Source: Paramecium pentaurelia (taxonomy: Eukaryota > Ciliophora > Oligohymenophorea > Peniculida > Parameciidae). Taken from it: DNA of 64,000 nt. The stretch covers positions 283,123-347,122 of the forward strand of contig CAJJDO010000080.1 of assembly GCA_905183005.1 (NCBI GenBank), read 5' to 3'. Both the position numbers and the translations under genes were made by a program. Positions 24,726-35,829 of the stretch are shown piece by piece. Below the pieces are notes generated by a model that was not told the DNA's origin, did not search any database, and worked only from the letters and a program-made list of their open reading frames with translations. The stretch's first letter is position 1, and each line of letters begins with the position of its first letter.

Positions 24726-25551
24726 ATGGCTAAATTATCGCTCCTAGACTCTACATATGCAAAGGCATTTTACCTTATTCAAGAATTATAGAAATACTAA
24801 TATATTACTTAAAATGAAAAATGTCATATTAAAGGTAAAATTATATATAATTTTTAGACTTAATAATTCAAAAAGATGCTTCAGTTTACAATTTAATATG
24901 CTCATAAAGTGATTTAGAGCTTAATGAAAATCTATAAAAATTAATTAAAACAATTAGAATATAAATAGAATAATAAAATGAAGATGATGATGTATCAACT
25001 AGCAAAAGTCTTAAATTCTTTTTAAGACAGAAATTAAAGTTGAATTTAACTAATAGTAACTTTGATCTAGGTACAAATAAAAGATGAAATTGTTTATAAT
25101 AATGAATGTTTAATATGTTTATATGATTACATATATATTGTTTACATTCTCTGGTTAACCTCATGGTTACAAATTGTTTTACAACATCTAATTATTGTAA
25201 ATTTTATATAGTTCTGCCCTTTATGTAATTTGATCAATCTGACTTGTAAATTAAGATTAGATTGGAATTTGATAATTCAGCAATTACTATTATTACATTA
25301 AATCTATGAAAGGATTAACAAAATTAATTCTTGCCAATTAATTTAATTAATATGACATTTGCATTCTGTCAAATTATGGTTATTTGAATTATTGTGTATT
25401 GATTATTGGTAAATTTTATTATGGATATATGAGAGGAGTCTATTATGATGGTACAAATTAACTATTAAATACAATTGGAGATATAGTTGAGGGGAACATG
25501 TTAATTTATGGAATGGTTTATTAAATAATAGAAGAATTATTATTAAAATGA
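24726..25551 (+). CDS. Uncharacterised gene(s), possible RING remnant
   Basis: The first exon starts MAKLSLLDSTYAKAFYLIQE and continues after a 23-nt intron as DLIIQKDASVYNLICSQSDL, to a frame ending at a TGA at about 25085. Directly after, another frame reads DEIVYNNECLICLYDY, then FCPLCN, which looks like the first and last cysteine pairs of a RING finger whose middle is not readable. A last frame, beginning near 25306 with MKGLTKLILANQ and including YYGYMRGVYYDGTNQLLN, is Gly-rich and coding-like, and ends at the TGA at 25549-25551. I could not join the three parts with valid introns. They may be one gene with undetected splice sites, two genes, or a decayed gene. Confidence 0.45.
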
Positions 25552-26519
25552 TCACATTTTAATTAATTTTCTTCCTTTATATTAATTTAATTTCCTTGAT
25601 GAGTACAATAACTTGGGGAACTTTGAATATGTTATAATCCTAAGATTAGTATTATTAATACCTGAATTATGTTCATTATTTTAATCTTCATTTGGACTAT
25701 CCTACTTTTAACTATCATCATTTTATTTTTGATTTTTTGATCTAGTCATTCTTTAGAAATTTTCAGCATTTTCATCTGATATTACAACTTTTTTTATTTT
25801 TTATGGCTCTTTCCTACTTTTCTAAGGTCTTCTTCTTTTCTATAACTTACTTTTTTCTTCATCTGAGGAATTTAAGGAATCTTCTTAGAAATCTTCATCA
25901 TCTGAATCACCTAAATCACATTAATATCTCCTTTTAAGGTTGGCATAGAAACGATTTTTGACCATATTTTCCTAAGTATTTATAAATAGAAATATACAGG
26001 TCTTCCATTCAAAAAACTTGAAATATAGCTCCATTTAGTTCCAAACTTCTTATATAATTTTAATATCAATTTATCTTCCTCTTCAGTCCATTTGTCTTAG
26101 TTAATTGTTCCTTAAAGCTAGTTCAAATAACGCTCTCTAACTTATTTTCCTGTTCTCCAATTCATTACTGTACAGATCTTACTCCATTTTTTACCAAATT
26201 TTTAGACTAATTCTTTCAACTATTCATCCTCTTCTGGTGACCATAGTTATCTGGAAGGTGCCTAGATAATGAAAAAGTAATTACTGAATCTGGATGGAGT
26301 TGTTGCCATTTAAACATACATTCTAATGGTGTTGGTCCATTTAGTAACGAACTGATTGATTTCCAGTTCCCTTGTTATAATACATGAAGCTCTTTCAGTT
26401 TTTCTATACACTTAGCTGTCCATGTGAACTTTGTCTATTTTATATTAGATATAAAATAATACTTCAATAGGAGTCTCTTTGAATTCATTTTCATCCTTAG
26501 AATTAGATGCAACACTCAT
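25552..26519 (-). CDS. Three-repeat Myb-like DNA-binding protein
   Basis: A 296-residue protein with introns of 28, 23 and 26 nt, the length dividing exactly. Repeat 1 (FTWTAKCIEKLKEL ... NWKSISSLLNG) is divergent. Repeats 2 (LWSPEEDEQLKELVQKFG, KKWSKICTVM) and 3 (KWTEEEDKLILKLYKKFG, TKWSYISSFLNGRPENMVKN, RFYANLKR) are canonical helix-turn-helix Myb units with the conserved tryptophans. An acidic stretch (CDLGDSDDEDFQEDS) follows, then a basic RRRPQKSRK segment that could be a nuclear signal. It resembles R2R3/3R Myb transcription factors and SNAPc-type Myb subunits. Its stop codon abuts the stop codon of the convergent gene at 25549-25551 with no bases between. Confidence 0.88.
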
Positions 26520-27086
26520 TACTATTGACAGAAAATATTTTTTTAAATATAATGAAAAAAATCATACATTTTTGCTTCCTTTTATATACAAAAAGTGACG
26601 AATTATTAATCCTGTAATGTTAACAAGATTTTGTTATAGAAATCTCATTCATCACATTTGTTACATTATAAATCTCTTACTTATTAGAAAAAATGATAAA
26701 CTTAAACGTCAATCATTAGTATTTATCAAAATATGTTTCATGCAATATATCAACACTTAAAATCTCTTAGAGAACATAAAATTTCTAAGTATATTTTTTA
26801 ATTTAGTAATCTATTCTTTTTAGTTTAATTTTTGTTATAATATATATGCGTTATTTATTACAGAATGAATTATTTCTAAATTCAAAGAATATTTGAATAT
26901 ATGAATTATAGTGCTAAATCAGAAACTTTTAAAGAATAATTAAAGTTATTTGGTACTATAAGCTTATTATTTTAATATATTTGATATAAATGATTAGTAA
27001 ATCATAAGAATTAGAAAATTTTAAGAAAAGGATCAATAAAAAAAAATACTCCATATGTTAATATTATATTTTAATAATTATATAAT
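26520..27086. other. Intergenic spacer between divergent genes, no gene seen
   Basis: About 570 bp separating the starts of the Myb gene (minus) and the K+ channel gene (plus), so it should hold both promoters. Very AT-rich; no defined motif can be supported. Confidence 0.5.
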
Positions 27087-29481
27087 ATGATTATGTGGGA
27101 TAGCAGATAAAAAAACAATTAAGATCTCTTAGTTGTTAATGAATTGTCAGAGTATTCTTCTGTTTCCCTTAAGAAAACTTTGTTGTAAGGTTCATAAAAT
27201 CAAATTGAAATGATGCCATTAAAGCCAAAGCCTGTTCAGATTGTTCCTTTAAGTGAAGAATACGCTTATACTATGACTTAGCATATCCAATTAATAGGAG
27301 ATTTAGCAGCCATAGATAAAGCAGCAGTATGTACTTAAAATTGGAAAGACGTAATTAAAGTTAATAATTGATAGACTGTTCGTAAACAATTCAATACTTA
27401 AACAATAACATAATTTAAAACATCATACTAAATTAATAGAGAAATATAATTACTAACTTAATTAAAAAGAACATATGTAAATTTGATGCCAATAATTGAT
27501 CCATAAAGTTCTTTTCTCTCATATTGGAAAATTCCTGTGTTGATAATAACATTTATAGTATTTATAGAAGTTCCATTAATAATATTTTTTGGAGATGACT
27601 TCTATTATACGTTCCATAGTGCAACATATATATTCTTTAGAAGTGTAGTGATTGTACAAATATTAAAATAAACATCATATAGCTGATTTTCATGATGGAT
27701 ATCTTCATAGAATTTCATGTGGCATTTTATAAGTATGGAGCCTTGGTAAAAAATAGACGTAGAGTAGCTTTACATTATTTAATGGGTTCATTTACATTTG
27801 ATTTTGTACCATTAATAGAAATTTTAATAACTACATTTTCATATACAATGGCAAATGTTTATACATTTCATTTACTATTTTTATTAAAAATGTATCCTGT
27901 TTATGAAATTGATTAAAGATATTAAGATAAATTGTAAGTGTATCCAAAATGGAAAAGTATATATATGATAGTGAGAATGATAATTGAGATTGTTTACTTG
28001 ACACATTTCTTTGGTTGTATATTTTTTGGAACTGGAATGTATATGTTAAATCATTATGATAATCCAGATGAAGGTAAATATACTAATTCTTGGTTAACCT
28101 TTTCAAGTGGTAATTTTGGAACTATTTTATATTATGATTGGACAAAAAGATACATATTATCAACATATTGGGCATTTGCAACTTTAACAACTGTTGCTTA
28201 TGGTGATATTACACCAATGAATGAATTTGAAATTATTGTTGCTGAAGTTGCTATGATTGCAGCTGTATTTTTAGTTGCTTTTAATGTTAATAACATATAA
28301 TAAACATTTGTTGATTATTTTGATGAAAAAAGAAAATACAATAAAGAAATAGTTGCAATAACTAAATTTATGAGATCCAAAAATGTTTCAGAGAAAACAG
28401 AAAAGGAAATAAGAAATTTCTTAGAACATTATTTTAAAGAAAAAAGAAATAGAGATTAATATTTAGAAGATTAAGTTTTTTAAAAATTGGCTCCTTAATT
28501 AAAGAATAGATTAATGTATGAAGCATATTAACCATATTTATATTAAGTTCCTTGGATTACCAATAATTTCTCAGATGATTTAATGAGAGAATTAAGTTAA
28601 GTTATGGAAGAAGTTGATTATTCTAAAAAAGAAAATATATTTTTAGATGGTGATGCAAATAGAGATGATAATGCCTTATATTTTGTATAAATTGGACATA
28701 TTGAAATATTTGTAAATGTTCCTGAAACTGAAAAGTAAGAAGTAATTATGGCTCATTTAAAATCAGGGGCAAGATTTGGTGATTATGCCTTTGTAACAGG
28801 ATTATAAAGAAAAGCATCAGCCAGATCTAAAAAATATTCATAAGTTGTAAGATTATCACGTACAGATTTTATGGATAAATTAAAGTTATTTCCATTAGAT
28901 CATTAACGTTACTGTTTCTTAAGAGATGAAATCATATTCAATAATGCATATTATGAATTAGGTATAGAATGTTTCACTTGTGGTTCTACTGATCATATGA
29001 GTATAGATTGTTCATTAACCCATTTGAGTATAGGTAAAGAAATTATCAAAAGTGTTAGAAAAAGCATTATTGAAAAGAAACTTAAAAAATTAACATTAAG
29101 TATTTGATTATATAATTTTATAGATATATAACAAAATAGAAATTACTAATTTTAAAGAAATAAAAAACAAAAGATTAGAATTATCAAAACTAAATAGCCA
29201 GAATAAGCAGAATTAGATGAATATAATTCAATAATTAATAAGAAAATCTAGTTTGAAGCATTTTATAGTGAGAATTAGATTATTATTGAATGTAAATTCA
29301 TCATTATATTATTTTAGCATATACAATTGATAAGATTGATAATTTTGTTAATTATTATCCTAACTTTAATATCGACTTTTTAATTAGTAAAAATAGGAAA
29401 TAAGAAAAACTAGTTTTTGCTAGAGAAGTTAGATAAAGAAGTGTAAGTTAAATCATCAGAAAAAGTGAAGCTGCTTTTTGA
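27087..29481 (+). CDS. Cyclic-nucleotide-gated K+ channel with C-terminal zinc knuckle
   Basis: A 763-residue channel with introns of 24, 29, 24 and 26 nt, the length dividing exactly. A cytosolic N-terminus leads to six membrane segments: S1 (IITFIVFIEVPLIIFF), S2-S3 with the linker LVKNRRRVALHYL, a charge-poor S4 region (FHLLFLLKMYPVYEID), S5 (IEIVYLTHFFGCIFFGTGMY) and a pore with the filter TTVAYGDITP. The C-linker leads to a CNBD (IFLDGDAN, YFVQIGHIEIFV, RFGDYAFVTGLQRKASARS). In the phosphate-binding cassette the usual Glu is Asp and the key Arg is kept. After the CNBD lies CFTCGSTDHMSIDC, a perfect CCHC zinc knuckle (C-x2-C-x4-H-x4-C). The C-terminus is basic (REVRQRSVSQIIRKSEAAF). Such channels shape ciliary excitability. 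Confidence 0.93.
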
Positions 29482-29639
29482 TTTTATATGTTAAATAGTT
29501 TAATCCTATTGTTTTAATTAATTTAATTCGTGAACCATTTAAGGCAATAATAATTTAAATACTAATGTTTATTATCTAATATTATTACTGCAAATAAATT
29601 TCATTATGAAATTGATTTATTTATTTAATTATATCATAA

Positions 29640-30108
29640 ATGGGGTGTGGAGCATAAAAGAATTCAACAGGTCTTAATGAGAAACTTAGAGCTAAAGCTT
29701 TAGAAATATTTCGAAGAATTGACATAAATAATTCAGGTTCTATAGATAAAGATGAAACTTAAAAATTTTGGAAAACCAACTTCGCCAAAGTTAATACTTA
29801 AGCTTTATTCAATGCTGTTGATTTTGATAAGAGTGGATAAATATCAGAAGATGAATGGATGGCATTTTGGGAGATTGTTAAAAAAAGTGGTTATACTGAT
29901 AAAGAAATCTTTGAAGAAGTATTGTGTGTAACAATAAAAATAGCTAGATAATTTAATGGAAGGAAAGGCTTGGGTATAATTCAGAAAAGTTGATGAGTTT
30001 GTAAAAAGAGATCAATTAAGAAAGAACAGTTAAGTTTAGTAAATTGTAAAATAGAATTCAAAGAGAAAGTCACTTGTTCAATAATAATAAAGCTTTCATC
30101 AACAATGA
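29640..30108 (+). CDS. N-myristoylation-type EF-hand protein
   Basis: A 147-residue protein with one 25-nt intron near 29922; the length divides exactly. It starts MGCGAQKNS, fitting N-myristoylation with palmitoylation at Cys3. Two EF-hand loops are canonical: DINNSGSIDKDE and DFDKSGQISEDE. The C-terminal 50 residues are basic and Gln/Lys-rich (KRKSLVQQQQSFHQQ). This is a small Ca2+ sensor tethered to membrane, shorter than calcineurin B-like or NCS proteins, which carry four EF-hands. It lies 159 bp downstream of the K+ channel gene on the same strand, suggestive of but not evidence for a shared role. Confidence 0.85.
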
Positions 30109-30282
30109 ATTTATTATATATCTTCATAATTTAAAGTTACTTATAATATAAATGCTGTAATTTTATTATCCAAATTAATGAATATAAAATGAAGGGGGTA
30201 TAGATTTAATTATATATAATTTTAGTTAATATAATTGACGACTAAATTGTTTAGTTGTCTTTTATATAAAAAGAGTATGAGA

Positions 30283-31597
30283 TCAATCTTCCAAAAATTT
30301 CTAGGAGATTTATATCATTTAATTTTGTATTGAATTAACCTATTTTTGATAGATTTCCATTTTCTAAATTATATATTCATAATATTCTTTATAGATCTCC
30401 AATGATTTTGAATAATCATTGTAAGGTTATTTGAATCTACCAAATTTCTTATGATAATCAGCACAGTCTCTTAATTTAATTGCTAAATTACCATAAATTT
30501 CTCAACATAATTAAGTATGTATTTTTATTAATTATTAAAAACATTTAATTGCTTTTTCATACTATTTTCTATCTTAATATGATCTTCCAAAATTATTTAT
30601 TATTATTGCAATGCTTGCATGACTCTAGTCATACAATTCTTATAATATTTGTTATGATTTTATAAAATATTCTTCAAATTCATTCGAATTCTTATTATAG
30701 GCTTTAATTTTTCCAAAAGAATGATAACAATCAGCAACATCTTATGAGAAATCACCCATAATTTTAATATCTATTTCCAAATTTTAAATAATTAATTTTT
30801 CTGCTTACTCTAAATCTAGATTTTCATAATAATAATTACTTTCTGGAGTACTTTTCATTCTTATATACAAATTTCCTTTCAAATAAATAGATTTAGCTGT
30901 TTTAATATGTTCATAACCCAATACATATATCCATATAGATAATGGTTTAATCAATTGATTACATAGCATTTTCAATTTTCCCTTGATCCGAGAACAATTA
31001 AGCTAATACATGTAATTATAAGCCACTTACTAATATATTTATGAATTTTACTATTTAATTACTTGAAATATAGTTCTTCCCTAATTTTGATAATTTGAAA
31101 TAACAATTATTTTGCCAAATCATGTTAAAGTTAATGCATAAACTCCTGTATTAGTGAGATTATGTTAAATGAGTAATTATTGAGCATAATTTAAAAATTA
31201 GAAAGTCTATTCATAATAATAGCAATAGAAACAACATCTTCCTTTGTTTATGTGAATTCTTTAATCACCTATTTTTGCATAAGAATTACAGAGTCTCAAA
31301 ATGTTATCTGTATTATTGGATGATTTACATATGTCTTTCTCAATTTTTATCATTTTATCAAATATTACTTAGCTCTATAAACTTAATTAATATCAATTAA
31401 TATAGTAGCAAATCTCTCAAATATATTACATTATAAAATCTAATTTTTAATTATTATTTTCTTATTCATATTCTTTACTTTCTTCTGGATTTATAATTCT
31501 ATCATTAAGTTGATTTTATAGTTATATAAGTTTTTCAATGTTTCTTAAAGTTCTGTTTTTTAATTAAGATATCAATTTATTAAAGTTTATCTTCCAT
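30283..31597 (-). CDS. TPR-repeat protein with unresolved frame breaks
   Basis: The C-terminal two thirds read well as tetratricopeptide repeats: MGDFSQDVADCYHSFGKIKA, SHASIAIIINNFGRSYQD, RKQYEKAIKCFQQLIKIHTQ and DCADYHKKFGRFKQPYND, after removing introns of 28, 28 and 24 nt. TPRs are protein-interaction scaffolds. The N-terminal third is troubled: MEDKLQQIDILIKKQ, the coding-like LRNIEKLIQLQNQLNDRI and ERFATILIDINQVYRAK lie in three successive frames with no valid intron between some of them. Either introns were missed, or this copy carries frameshifts (for example a retained or mis-excised internal eliminated sequence). The gene immediately upstream on this strand is a pseudokinase 88 bp away. 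Confidence 0.6.
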
Positions 31598-31685
31598 TTG
31601 TGTGATTAAATAAATTTTAATTAAACTTATAAAACTAAAATAATAAATTATCATTAAACTCTATTAATACATATATAATATATAA

Positions 31686-32821
31686 TCAATTGTTTGTGTA
31701 ATTAGTTATTTCGAAATTAAGATCATCTATTTCTGTTAATAGATTTTCTGAAAAATTATATTTATCTGAGCCTTTATTTTATGATAACAATTTCATAAGG
31801 AAAGTCGAAATTTTTTGGTTATGAATTTCTGCAATTAAACCCATTATTATATTATTATCATCTGAATAATGGATATCTTTATAATTAACTATTTTTTTAG
31901 TAATCCTACTTCTAAATATATAAATACATTTATATAAATATTAAGCCACAGTCAAAATAGTCTTTATCTGGATAAGTATTTAGACAAGTTTAAGTATTTA
32001 ATTCTGAATTATCTTTTGTTGTTTTTGAGAAGTAAGAATCACCAGCTGTAACTGATTGATTTTTGAACAAAGATTTTCCAAAGTCAATTAGAGTTATCTG
32101 ACTCATCAACGAATAATAATAAATGTTTTCTAATTTTATATTTTAATGAGAGTATCCTTCCATTTTCATAAATTAAACAACTTTCAATAATTCCTTTATT
32201 ATATAATTATCTACAATACCTTCATAATATGAATCATCTATTGATCATCAAGAATATTATTCTTTATACAAATATCAAGTGGATGACCTTCAAAGAGATC
32301 ATAAATAATATAATTATGATTGGCTTCTATATAATATTCTCTAATTTTTGGTAAATTCTTATGTTTTAATAACTAGAGAGCTAAGACTTCATTTCTAAAT
32401 TCCTATTAATGTCTAGATTGAATACTTATTCTAATTCTGATCTGCCTTATTTATAAATTTTACAGGTGACCAATTCTTCATTTTGGAGATGTCTCATTCT
32501 TACAATCTATAATATAGAACTATAGTATACAGAACTAGAATTTCCGTTTGAGATGATTTTTGCTATTTTGAAATGATTATTGATTCCTTAGAAGCATACT
32601 TTTCCATTTAAAAATTCCTTTAACAACAATCCCATAGAGGGATCTATCTTATAGATTCTGCTCTTTTAATTATCGAATAACTCAAATTATCCAATGTCAG
32701 AAATGTCGCATTTTGACCATTTAAATCTAGGCTGGAAGGAGTTAAGTTTTATTATTTCAATTTCATTTTCCTACATAATATAGAGAAATACATGCTATAA
32801 GTGAATCTCATCTTTTAACAT
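31686..32821 (-). CDS. Protein kinase-like pseudokinase (HRD Asp replaced by Asn)
   Basis: A 355-residue protein with introns of 23, 26 and 19 nt, the length dividing exactly. An N-terminal region of about 100 residues is followed by a kinase fold: glycine loop IISNGNSSSVYY, ATP-anchoring lysine in LVTCKIYKQ, alpha-C glutamate in FRNEVLALQLLKHKNLPKI, hinge YIIYDLFEGHPL. The catalytic loop reads SHQNIKLENIYYY instead of HRDLKPEN, so the catalytic Asp is Asn. The metal-binding motif is kept as LIDFGKSLF. It may bind ATP but should not transfer phosphate efficiently. The C-lobe is shortened (CGLIFIQ...). Scaffolding or allosteric roles are typical of such proteins. Confidence 0.75.
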
Positions 32822-33295
32822 AAAAATATTGTATTTCTAGGATGAAAGGAACTTATATTTATAGCAGAACATCCAAATATTTTATTATAAGATATTATAT
32901 AAATAAATTTCGATTTAGAACTAAAAAGATTAATATATTATTACATTTTATCAGTTTTTATTTCATTTTATTATTGATAGAGGTGATTTAACATAGTAAA
33001 TATTTTACATAATAAGAATAATTAACATTTACTGATTATTAATTCAGTTTTAATTTTTAAAGTCATTTTATTAGGAGAATAATGATAGAATATTTCATAT
33101 ATCAAATAGTCAAACAATTGTTTAAATACTGAGTAATCTATAAAATCAATTATTAATTATATAATGATTCTAAATAATTAGATATAATTGATAAAGAAAT
33201 ATAAATTTATTTTAATCTGATTATAGGAAGATGAATTGAAATGAAAAATAAATTATGAAACTCTACACATTATTTATAATTATTATATTAAATTA
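32822..33295. other. Intergenic spacer between divergent genes, no gene seen
   Basis: About 470 bp of AT-rich DNA between the starts of the pseudokinase (minus) and the EF-hand/PIP kinase (plus). No further feature is supported. Confidence 0.5.
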
Positions 33296-35818
33296 ATGTG
33301 TTGTTCAAGGAAATAAAAAACTAATACATAAAGAGAAGAAATTAATAAATTAGGAAAACTTACTAGACTTACAGAAACTGAATTGATAGAATTAAAAACT
33401 AGATTTGCTAGAATGTCATAGGGTTCTAATTTTGTAACTAAATTTCAATTTAGAGATAATCTTGGTTTACTTGGTATGGGAACAATGCTACATTTATCAG
33501 ATAGGATTTTCCATATTATGGATGATGATAAGGATGGTAAAGTATGAATTTAAATGTAATCTATTTAGATTAGATTTGAAGATTTTGCTCTTTATTTTGA
33601 TAAAGTGAGTCATGGAGATGCCAGAGAAAAAGCAGAAATAAGTTTTAAGTTGATTGATAAGAATAAGGTTGGAAGCTTTACATCGGCTGAATTTAATGAT
33701 ACAATGTAAGGAGTGATTAATAGTTGGATAGCCATGACTGGATAAAATCTAACCAGCGAAACCAAGAAATAGATTGATTAAAGAATTAAATTAATATTCT
33801 CAACTATGGATGTTGATAAAGCAGACAGAGTTACATTATAATAATATCAAGATTCTGTAGTTGCTGATCCTGCACTTTTAGAAATATTTGACTTTGCTAG
33901 AAGAGGTGTTACTCTTGAAACTATAGATTTTAGTATATATCAGCAATAGAGATATATTTAGAATATAGAAAAAAAAATAGATCAATTATTAGAATATATG
34001 AAATAAGACAATAAAAAATAAGAAAAAGAACTTCCTCATTTTGTTTAAGGAACTGTTGAATAAGAATAAAAATAAAGAAATAGTTAAGTTGATAATCTTC
34101 ATTCTCCAATTGTTAGTCTATTTAAATATGAAAGTGAAGAAACTTAAAATAATAATAATAACAAAAATGATTTAGGAATTAATAGATTCTTTGCTTCAGA
34201 ACAATTTCCATCAATCAATTATAATCATTGTAATGAATTATCAATTGAACATTTAAAAAATGATTAAAATTAAGATTTCTCATTTTATACATAATAAAAA
34301 CCTAAAACAAAATTGAAAGCATTATTTTAATAGATTCCATAAAATTAAATTGAAGGAGATAATTAAGATCCTAAAGAAGAAGATTAATTTTATTAAACAG
34401 AAAAGAGTTTAGAAAGTGAAAATGATAAAAATTAATTTAATTTATTTATAGATTAAATGAGTACTGATTAACTTAAAGAAAAATATAAATCTATGATTAC
34501 ATGTGTAGAAGATATTAGTAAAGAAGTATAAAGATTAAGAGAATTAATAGATTAAAACTAAATTAAATAATAAAAAATGGAACTAGTAGATTAAATTAAT
34601 GAATAAAGATTACATACAATTATTAATATACCAAGAAAGTAATAATCTATTAACAATTAAAAACCTACTAAAAAACCTAAAATAAGTGTTTCATTTGGAC
34701 ATGAAAACTTTAATTTAGTTTTAAATATGATGATAGGTATTTAAATGGCAGTAAGCAGTATCAATATAGCTGATGATTATGAAGTAGGTCCAAAAGATTT
34801 TAAATTAAAATATTATTTTGAACTTCTTCCAAGAAGAGCATAAGGTGATAAAAGTTCTTTTAAAGTATGTTAATTTTTTGATTATGCTCCAAGAGTATTC
34901 AATAGTATTAGAACTATATATGGAATAGATAATCATTAATATCTTAAAAGTATTGGCCCTGAATCTATTTTATAATCATTAATAAAAGGAGATTTATCTT
35001 GTTTATAAGAATTAACATCAACAGGAAAAAGTGGAAGTTTTTTCTATTATACTGCAGATGGACAATTCACATTGAAAACTATTCATCATTAAGAATTCAG
35101 ATTTTTAAAATAAATAATGAGAAATTATTATTATCATCTCAAAAACTATCCAGAAACACTTATTATAAAGTAATATAAAATATTTAAATAATAAGATTGT
35201 TTGGAATGCATAAAATTGGAATAAAATATTAAACTATGCTAAGAGAAAAAGTTATTTATTTTGTAATTATGAGTAATGTATTTTCAACAAATCAAGAGAT
35301 TAATGTAAGATATGATTTAAAAGGTTCTACTTATGGAAGATATACTATTGATAAGTAATAAATATATATTTATAGTTAGTGATCCAACTGTTGCCAGAAA
35401 AGATTTGAATTTCTTAGAAGATAAAGAAAAGAATATTAAATTGAATATCAATAAGAATAAATCAATGTTATTCTTTAATTAATTAGAAAAAGATTGTAAA
35501 TTTTTTGAAGATAATAATATTATTGATTATAGTCTTTTATTAGGTTTACATGCTAAAGGAAACAAATAATTAGATAATGAATCTTCTGTGTATTCAGAAA
35601 ATCCTTAATTTGATAATTTTAGTAAGATGGTAACTGTTGATAATTAATACACATTATATATAGGAATTATTGATATTTTAACAAATTTTAGTACAAAAAA
35701 GAAACTAGAATTTTTATCAAAAAGAGTCATATATGGACCAACAATATCAGCCATACCTCCAAGAGATTATGCAGAAAGATTTCTAAAATTTTTAAAAGAT
35801 CATTTATTTGCAAATTGA
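33296..35818 (+). CDS. Phosphatidylinositol-phosphate kinase with N-terminal EF-hand module
   Basis: An 814-residue protein with introns of 27, 26 and 25 nt, the length dividing exactly. It starts MCCSRKQKT, a possible palmitoylation site. Residues 35-190 are a neuronal-calcium-sensor-like EF-hand region with loops DDDKDGKIRFED, DKNKVGSFTSAE and a degenerate DVDKADRVTLQQ. A Gln/Asn-rich coiled linker follows. The C-terminal 330 residues are a PIP kinase: YEVGPKDFKLKYYFELLP, STGKSGSFFYYTADGQFTLK (ATP site), VIMSNVFSTNQEINVRYDLK, ARKDLNFL and IIDYSLLLGLH (catalytic MDYSLL-like motif). It should make PI(4,5)P2 under Ca2+ control. A PIP5K with an NCS-like N-terminus is known in Plasmodium, so the fusion is probably an alveolate trait. 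Confidence 0.92.
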
Positions 35819-35829
35819 AAAATTATTAC

